NCBI RefSeq assembly: GCF_000715075.1
Contig: NC_134102.1
Span: 50,229,348 to 50,293,347 of the forward strand
DNA from: Nicotiana tabacum
Lineage: Eukaryota > Streptophyta > Magnoliopsida > Solanales > Solanaceae
Direction: 5' to 3'
DNA: 64,000 bases
Of this stretch, positions 58,311 to 64,000 are shown piece after piece. Each line of letters opens with the position of its first letter. Position 1 is the stretch's first letter. Under the pieces are notes generated by a model. That model was not told the DNA's origin and searched no databases. It was given only the letters and a program-made list of their open reading frames with translations. Both the position numbers and the translations under genes were made by a program.

Positions 58311-58650
58311 AGGGGTCACATTCAGAGGGATTGCCGCTCGTCCCGCCAAAATATGGGCAGAGGTGCGGCACAGCCAGCTAATTCTATAGCAACTACATCC
58401 ACAACACCTCTAGCTCAAGGCACCGTAGCACCCGCAGGGCGTGGTACATCTAGGGGTGCACAAAATTTGGAAGGACCTAGTAGATTTTATGCTATCCGGA
58501 GGCATCGAGATTTAGAGGCTTCTCCAAATGTTGTCACAGGTATATTGTCTGTCCAATCCCATAATGTATATGCCCTTATTGATCTCGGTTCCACTTTGAC
58601 ATATGTCACTCCTTATGTTGCTATGGAATTTGGGATAGAACCGGAATAAC
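58257..58650 (+). pseudogene. Tekay zinc knuckle and aspartic protease
   Basis: The frame 58257-58649 includes the nucleocapsid knuckle CYGHGVRGHIQRDC, in which the second cysteine is a histidine, followed by a Ser/Thr/Pro linker and the pepsin-like protease start YALIDLGSTLTYVTPYVA (58569-58622). The family active site is D-x-G-S/T, intact as DLGST. A TAA stop ends the frame at 58647-58649. Confidence 0.75.
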
Positions 58651-59390
58651 TTCATGAGTCATTCTTTGTATCTACTCCGGTTGGTGAGTCTATTTTGGCC
58701 GTGCAGGTTTATAGGGATTGTGTTGTCACGTTGTGTGGTCGGGACACCGTGGCCGATATTATTGAATTGAGAATGGTCGATTTTGACGTGATAATGGGGA
58801 TGGATTGGCTTTATTCTTGTTTTTCCAAGCATGATTACTGAACCAAGACTGTTAGGTTCGAATTTCCAAATGAGCCAGTTATTGAGTGGAAGGGTGTTGA
58901 TGTAGTGCCGAAGGGTAGGTTTATTTCTTACCTTAAGGCAATGAAAATGATCAACAAGGGGTGTATTCACCATTTGGTCCGGGTTACAGACACCGATGCT
59001 GAGGCACCTACACTTGAGTCTGTTCCTGTTGTGAATGAATTTTCGAGAATCTTTCCGGATGAACTCCCTGGGATCCCACCAGAAAGGGAGATTGATTTTG
59101 GCAGTGATGTGATGCCAGACACGCATCCTATATCTATTCCACCCTACAGAATGGCACCGGCAGAATTCAAGGAGCTAAAGGAATAATTGAGAGATTTGTT
59201 AGAAAAGGGTTTTATCCGGCCGAGTGTGTCACCTTGGGGCGCACCGGTCCTTTTTGTAAGAAATAAAGATGGGTCACTGAGAATGTGTATTGACTATCGG
59301 CAGCTTAGCAAGGTCACAATCAAGAATAAGTACCCACTGCCAAGCATAGATGACTTGTTTGATCAATTTCAAGGTACTTCTCCAAGATAG
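58651..59390 (+). pseudogene. Tekay protease end and reverse transcriptase N-terminal part
   Basis: After the stop come VGESILAVQVYRDC and VDFDVIMGMDWL (about 58680-58810), then a TGA at about 58839. From 58905 the frame gives FPDELPGIPPEREIDF and, after a TAA near 59184, [20 protein letters not shown] with [20 protein letters not shown] (59197-59330), the RT fingers. A frameshift near 59385 leads to the next part. Confidence 0.8.
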
Positions 59391-60030
59391 ATTTAAGATC
59401 CGGGTATCACCAATTGAAGATCAGGAAGCAGGATATTCCAAAACTAACTTTTAGGACCCGGATGGGCATTTTGAATTTCTGGTGATGTCTTTTAGGCTAA
59501 CAAATTCCCCAGCAGCCTTCATAGATCTTATGAATCGAGTTTTCAAGCCATTGCTCGACTCTTTTGTGATAGTGTTTATTGACGATATCCTTGTATGTTC
59601 ACACAATCGAGAGGACCATGCCAATCATCTCAGGGAAGTGTTGCAGACTCTGTATCAGCACCAGTTGTATGCGAAATTTTTGAAATGTGAATTTTGGCTT
59701 AAATCTGTCACATTCTTGGGTCATGTAGTCTCTAGTGAAGGAATTATGGTTGATCCTCAAAATATTGCGGCTGTGAGGAATTGGCCAAGGCCTACAACTC
59801 CAACAGAGATTCGTAGTTTCTTAGGCTTAGCTGGGTATTACAGAAAATTTGTGGAGGGGTTTTCTACCCTTGCCTCTCCGTTGACTAAATTGACTCAAAA
59901 GGAAGTTAAGTTCCAATGGTCAGATGCTTGTGAAAGGAGTTTCCATGAACTGAAATCAAGATTGACTACGGCACTGGTGTTGACCTTACCAGAGGGTGCA
60001 GATGGATTTGTGGTATATTGTGATGCTTGA
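59391..60030 (+). pseudogene. Tekay reverse transcriptase catalytic part and RNase H start
   Basis: The frame 59482-60030 carries [20 protein letters not shown] and the catalytic FIDDILVCS (59577-59603), both aspartates present. Next come [25 protein letters not shown] and [16 protein letters not shown]. It ends in the RNase H start VVYCDA followed by a TGA at 60028. The RT active site is intact, but the domain is separated from its N-terminus by a frameshift. Confidence 0.85.
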
Positions 60031-61362
60031 AGAATTGGGCTTGGGTGTGTATTAATGCAACATGGTAAGGTGATAGCTTATTCTTCTAGGCAACTCAAGA
60101 ATCATGAAAAGAATTATCCAACACTTGACTTAGAACTTGCAGCGGTGGTATTTGCATTAAGGATTTGGTGTCATTACCTTTATGGGGTCCATGCAGATAT
60201 TTTCACCGACCATAAGAGCCTTCAATATATTTTCAAGCAGAAGGAAATGAATCTGAGGAAGAGAAGATGGTTTCAGTTACTCAAGGACTATGACATTGAT
60301 ATCATATATCTTCCGGGAAAGGCCAATGTTGTGGCGGATGCTCTTAGCCGAAAATCTATGGGTAGTTTGGCTCACTTAGAGGCATATCAAAGGCCAGTGG
60401 CCAAGGAAGTTTACCGATTGGCTAGTTTGGGAGTTCGTCTTGCGGACTCTAGTGAAGGAGGGGTAATTGTACAAAATAGGGCTAAATCATCGCTTTTTGT
60501 GGAAGTCAAAGAGAAGCAATACAACGATCCATTCTTGGTGCAATTAAAGGAGGGGATTCATAAATATAAGACTATGCCTTTTTCTCTCGGCTTGGATGAT
60601 GGTACGCTAAGGTACCAAGGGCAGTTGTGTGCTCCAAATGTGGATGGTATCCGAGAAAGAATCATGACCGAGGCTCACACTTCTAGGTATTCCGTGCACC
60701 CGGGCTGTACAAAAATGTATCACGATCTCAAGGAAGTCTATTGCTGGAATGACATGAAGAGGAATGTGGCAGACTTCGTGGCAAGATGTCTGAATAGTCA
60801 GCAAGTAAAGGCCGAACACCAACAGCCCGGTGGGTTGGCGCAGAACATAGAAATTCCAATGTGGAAGTGGAAAATGATTAATATGGACTTTGTGGTAGGA
60901 TTACCTTGCACTCCGTGCAAGTTTGAATCAATTTGGGTGATTGTGGATCGACTCACGAAATCAGCACACTTTTTGCCAGTTAAGGCTACCGACACAGCGA
61001 AACAGTATGCTCAGTTGTATATCAAAGAAATAATCAGGTTGCATGGCACTCCAGCTTCCATCATATCTGATCGTGGAGCGAAATTCACTGCTAATTTTTG
61101 GAAGAAATTTCAGCAAGGTTTGGGTACTCAAGTGAATCATAGTACAACCTTTCACCCGCAGACTGACCGGCAGGCAGAGCGGACTATTCAGACGCTCGAG
61201 GATATGCTACGTGCTTGTGTTCTTGACTTCAAGGGTAGTAGGGATGATCATCTTCCTCTCATAGAATTTGCTTACAACAACAGCTATCATGCTAGCATTC
61301 AGATGGCACCGTTCGAGGCTTTATATAGAAGGAGATGTAGATCTCCCATTGGGTGGTTTTGA
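60031..61362 (+). pseudogene. Tekay RNase H and integrase core
   Basis: The longest open frame of the window (435 codons from 60055). RNase [32 protein letters not shown] and [10 protein letters not shown]. Integrase zinc finger: histidines in [11 protein letters not shown], and CLNSQQ where CxxC is expected (second Cys is Ser). Core: MDFVVGLP with the first Asp, SDRGAKF with the second, and [13 protein letters not shown] with the Glu, so the D,D-35-E triad is present. It ends at [15 protein letters not shown], where a frameshift replaces the junction to the C-terminal part. Confidence 0.85.
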
Positions 61363-61924
61363 AATTGGGGAAGCAGAGTTGATAGGGCCAGACCTCATGC
61401 ATCAGGTTATGGAAAAAGTTAAGATCATTAAGGAACGGTTAAAGACTGCTCAGAGCCATCAGAAGTCCTATTCGGATGTTCGTCATAGCGATTTGCAGTT
61501 CAAAGAAAATGATTGGGTATTCTTGAAAATTTCCCTCATGAAAGGTGTAATGCGATTTGGTAACAAAGGGAAATTGAGTCCGAGATATGTCGGACCGTAC
61601 AGAATCATTCAGACAATCGGTGAGGTGGCGTACAAGCTTGAGCTACCACCTGAGATGTCATTAGTGCACCCGGTGTTTCATTTGTTTATGTTGACGAAAG
61701 TAGTTGGAGATCCGACACTCATTGTTCCGATTGAGACTCTTGAGGTTAGTGACGAATTGACGTATCAAGAGATTCCAGTTTCTATTATTGATCAGCAAGT
61801 TCGAAAGTTGAGAAATAAAGAAAGTCCCTCCGTGAAAGTGCTATGGCGAAACCAACAGGTTAAAGAGGCTACTTGGAAAGCCGAGGAAGAAATGAATAAA
61901 AAGTATCCTTATTTGTTTGAATAG
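61363..61924 (+). pseudogene. Tekay integrase C-terminus and chromodomain
   Basis: Open in the frame to the stop at 61922-61924: IGEAELIGPDLMHQVMEKVK, then GVMRFGNKGKLSPRYVGPYR (GPY/F module), VHPVFHLFML, and a chromodomain-like end with VKVLWRNQQVKEATWKAEEE. Chromodomains steer chromovirus integration to heterochromatin, which agrees with the surroundings. The product would read from the previous part only after the frameshift near 61362. Confidence 0.8.
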
Positions 61925-62228
61925 CTATGTATTTATAAAGTTGTGTTCTATGAAAATGTACAAATTGATGTTAAGGGTGTTCCTTTCTGGTAATATATTG
62001 CTTGTGAGGCCACAATTGGTGTTGTTTTGGGTTGTGTTACATCGTTGGATTTTGTATATGTTGTTAGGATGTGTTTCTGGGGTTCTCTGGCAGGTGGATA
62101 GGCCCAGTTACAAGGGAGACTCTAGCGAAATTTTTGGAAATTTAGCGAGTTAGCCAAATTTTGCAACTACTAGTGAGTGTGAATTAATAGTCGGGCCACA
62201 TTTGATTCTAATAATAGATTTTGACCCT
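61925..62228 (+). other. Tekay 3' untranslated region
   Basis: Non-coding. It shares 'ggttctctggcaggtggataggccc' type sequence (split words at 62085-62110) with 15850-15880 in the other family-1 element, showing that the two have a common 3' end. Confidence 0.6.
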
Positions 62229-62244
62229 CATTCGAGGACGAATG
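62229..62244 (+). other. Pre-PPT hairpin (CATTCG-agga-CGAATG)
   Basis: A perfect 6-bp stem with an AGGA loop, 6 bases upstream of the polypurine tract. Equivalents at 15991-16006, 25251-25268 and 29531-29548. Confidence 0.65.
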
Positions 62245-62250
62245 ATCCTA

Positions 62251-62262
62251 AGTGGGGGAGAA
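62251..62262 (+). promoter_or_regulatory. Polypurine tract (Tekay)
   Basis: Agtgggggagaa abuts the 3' LTR start tgtaaggcc. Confidence 0.8.
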
Positions 62263-63606
62263 TGTAAGGCCCCGTAAAATTTTGCAAAGGAAAAATAATC
62301 TTTTGTGGTGCCAAACTGGGCTTACATGTTTGAGGATTGTATAGGCCCCATAAATTGGGTTGAACAATGCATTGGAAAGTAAAGGAAAAATTTGGGTAGA
62401 AGAAATGGACTTCTGCGGCCCACTATGCGACCGCAAAATCACTCTGCGGACCGCATAATTGTCATAGAGTGAGACAGTATTTTGGGGCCATTTTTGATGT
62501 CATTTTCGCGGCTCATTATGCGACCGCAAAACCATTTCGTAGGCCGCACTCTAATCGCATATCCAACTTTGAGATTTTTCGGAGGGAGGTTCTACGGCGT
62601 ATTATGTGACCCCATAACAGGTCTGCGAGCCGCATAATGACCGTAAACCGAGTCAGATTTGCCTAGTTCTAGAGGCAAATTATGCGGCCTATTCTGCGGA
62701 CCGCATAAGCATTATGTGGTGGCATATGCGACCGCATACCCTGTTCCAGAGCTTCATTTGTGGATTTTTATAACCCGACCCTACTTCGATTAAATAGATG
62801 CAATGGACCATTTTTGAGATAAAACCTAATATTTTGAGAGTGAGAGAGTGCCCTAAAGTGGGAGAGTGATCTTCAATAATTTGTTCTTCAATTCTTGCTC
62901 GAATCTTTGACGATTAGCAAGGAAAACTCACCAGGTCTTCAACCTAGAGGTAAGATTCTTCACCCTAGCCCTTAATTTTAAAATTTATATAAGAACGGGT
63001 AATTAGCAAGACAATCCTTGGGTATGGGAGTTGTTTATTTTGCATGCATGTGCTATCAAGGGCGTAGGAAGATTGTGAGCTAAAAATGGTAAAGAGTGGG
63101 TTGTGGGATGATGGAATCCTCCATAAAAGGACCTTGAAACCTTAATGCAAACCTAGTGTTTGATACAATGCACAAATGAGCTACAACCATGATCATCTTC
63201 CTAATTTTGGTTCAATTTGTTATATTTCTAAAATAGATTGAAGTTGCTAAGAATTCCGGAACATTTTAGAGTTTAAGTAAGCTAAATTGAGGTATGTTGG
63301 CTAAACTCTTCTTTAAGAATTGGAACCCCAATATCCTTGTAAGTTCCAAGATATTTATTACAAGTTGAGTATTCCGAATAAATTTTGTGACAGAGATATA
63401 TGTTTAATTTGTGTTTCAAATGCTCTCATGATATTGTATTATAAATTGAGGATGTGTTCCAAACTATGGATTGTGTACCTACGTGTTATGATTCCAAGTC
63501 GTGATTTATGAGGAAAACTATTATCCCAAATTGTGTAGAGATTGTGATTGGGGTTACACCTCCACCCGCATACATTGGGGTGAGGCGGCAGGGACGCTTT
63601 GTGTAT
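62263..63606 (+). mobile_element. Tekay element: 3' LTR (interrupted by SINE)
   Basis: Collinear with 54717-56020 of the 5' LTR up to 'cgctttgtgtat', where the SINE begins; the 5' LTR continues there with gattttggtat. Transitions and small indels separate the two LTRs. Array 62412-62738, TATA-like box 62765-62776. The rest lies outside the window. Confidence 0.85.
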
Positions 63607-64000
63607 ACAACAACAACAATAACAACCCAGTAAAATCCCACTAATGGGGTCTGGGGAGGGTAGTGTGTACGCAGACCTTACCCCTACCCCGAAGGAGTAG
63701 AGAGGTTGTTTCCGAAAGACCCTCGGCTCAAAAAAATAAAAAGACAAAATGACAAAAAGGAAACAATATTAGTATCACAACAACAATCATAGGATAAATA
63801 GGAATACCATGAAATCCAGAAGAAAGATGCAAAGCAAAGGGAGACAATATTAGTAAATATTAGTATCACCACAACAATCATAAGAAAAATAGGAACACCA
63901 TGAAATCTAGAAGAAAGATGCAAAGCAAAAGCAATAGCTAGTAAATAGGACATGCACTGAAAAGCAAAATAGTAAGCCACAACATTGCCCATAGCTATCT
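63607..64000 (-). mobile_element. TS-type (Solanaceae) SINE, 3' part
   Basis: On the plus strand a (caa)n stretch starts at 63607, followed by cccagtaaaatcccac, ggggtctggggagggtag and acgcagacc words, then 'agaccctcggctcaa' near 63718-63732. This is the reverse complement of the conserved 3' body of the TS SINE family first known from tobacco, whose tail is (TTG)n. The 5' head extends beyond the window. A pyrimidine-rich part (minus strand) with an 80-base internal duplication lies at 63763-63930. Confidence 0.75.

Larger units (their letters stand above)
54717..64000 (+). mobile_element. Del/Tekay-like chromovirus (Ty3/gypsy), near complete
   Basis: The largest coding element: 5' LTR, iMet primer site, gag, protease, RT, RNase H, integrase, chromodomain, polypurine tract and 3' LTR in canonical gypsy order. 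It is inactive because of several stops and at least three frameshifts. It sits inside LARD copy 2 at a GGCAC target. The 3' LTR runs past the window and is itself split by a SINE. LTRs belong to family 1. Confidence 0.85.

Noticed and set aside
58659..59126. A 155-residue minus frame
   Set aside because: Antisense shadow of the Tekay protease/RT region, which has clear sense-strand motifs.

Overview
This window looks like repeat-dense plant heterochromatin, most probably from a Solanaceae genome, and Nicotiana is a reasonable guess. Three things point there: a TS-type SINE with a TTG-repeat tail on the minus strand at the right end, several Ty3/gypsy chromovirus LTR families with very long (2.2-3.7 kb) LTRs, and a cluster of endogenous caulimovirid (pararetrovirus) fragments. 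I found no credible host protein gene, rRNA or tRNA gene. Almost all of the window can be explained as nested retroelements.

Layout. 1-2300: minus-strand remnant of a family-1 (Del/Tekay-like) LTR. 2520-3400: decayed minus-strand ORF like the DUF7745/plant-mobile-domain proteins carried by plant gypsy elements. About 4020-8425, 13820-14579 and 19064-19150: AT-rich pieces that resemble a Tat/Ogre-type LTR. They are split by an Athila-like LTR plus gag (5405-7340), by a family-1 solo LTR (8426-13814) that itself contains a family-2 solo LTR (10362-13144), and by a family-1 element with most of its interior missing (14580-19058). 19174-21958: pararetrovirus copy 1, plus strand. 21959-35690: minus-strand family-2 chromovirus E1 (3' LTR, chromodomain, integrase), split by a complete but non-coding family-2 element (26071-35295, ACAAC duplications at both ends). 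35690-46635: rearranged pararetrovirus cluster made of two head-to-head arms around 40851-40876. The left arm contains an inverted block and the right arm contains a hAT-like MITE. 46636-54716: second copy of the non-coding family, plus strand, with a solo LTR nested inside its 5' LTR. 54717-64000: a nearly complete but mutated Del/Tekay chromovirus whose 3' LTR is interrupted by the SINE.

Order of events. Target-site duplications and interrupted alignments give a relative chronology on the right side: pararetrovirus, then the family-2 non-coding element, then a solo LTR inside its LTR and a Tekay element inside its body, then the SINE.

The signal least explained by ordinary annotation is a set of short, covarying hairpins inside the retroelements. 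The clearest is a hairpin with an AGGA (or AGAA) loop that sits directly upstream of the polypurine tract in all four 3' ends visible here, with stem sequences that differ between families. LTRs also carry arrays of CGC/GCG palindromic words just upstream of TATA-like boxes, and tandem arrays whose units fold into 5-bp stems. All structural statements come from reading the sequence by eye and have not been computed.
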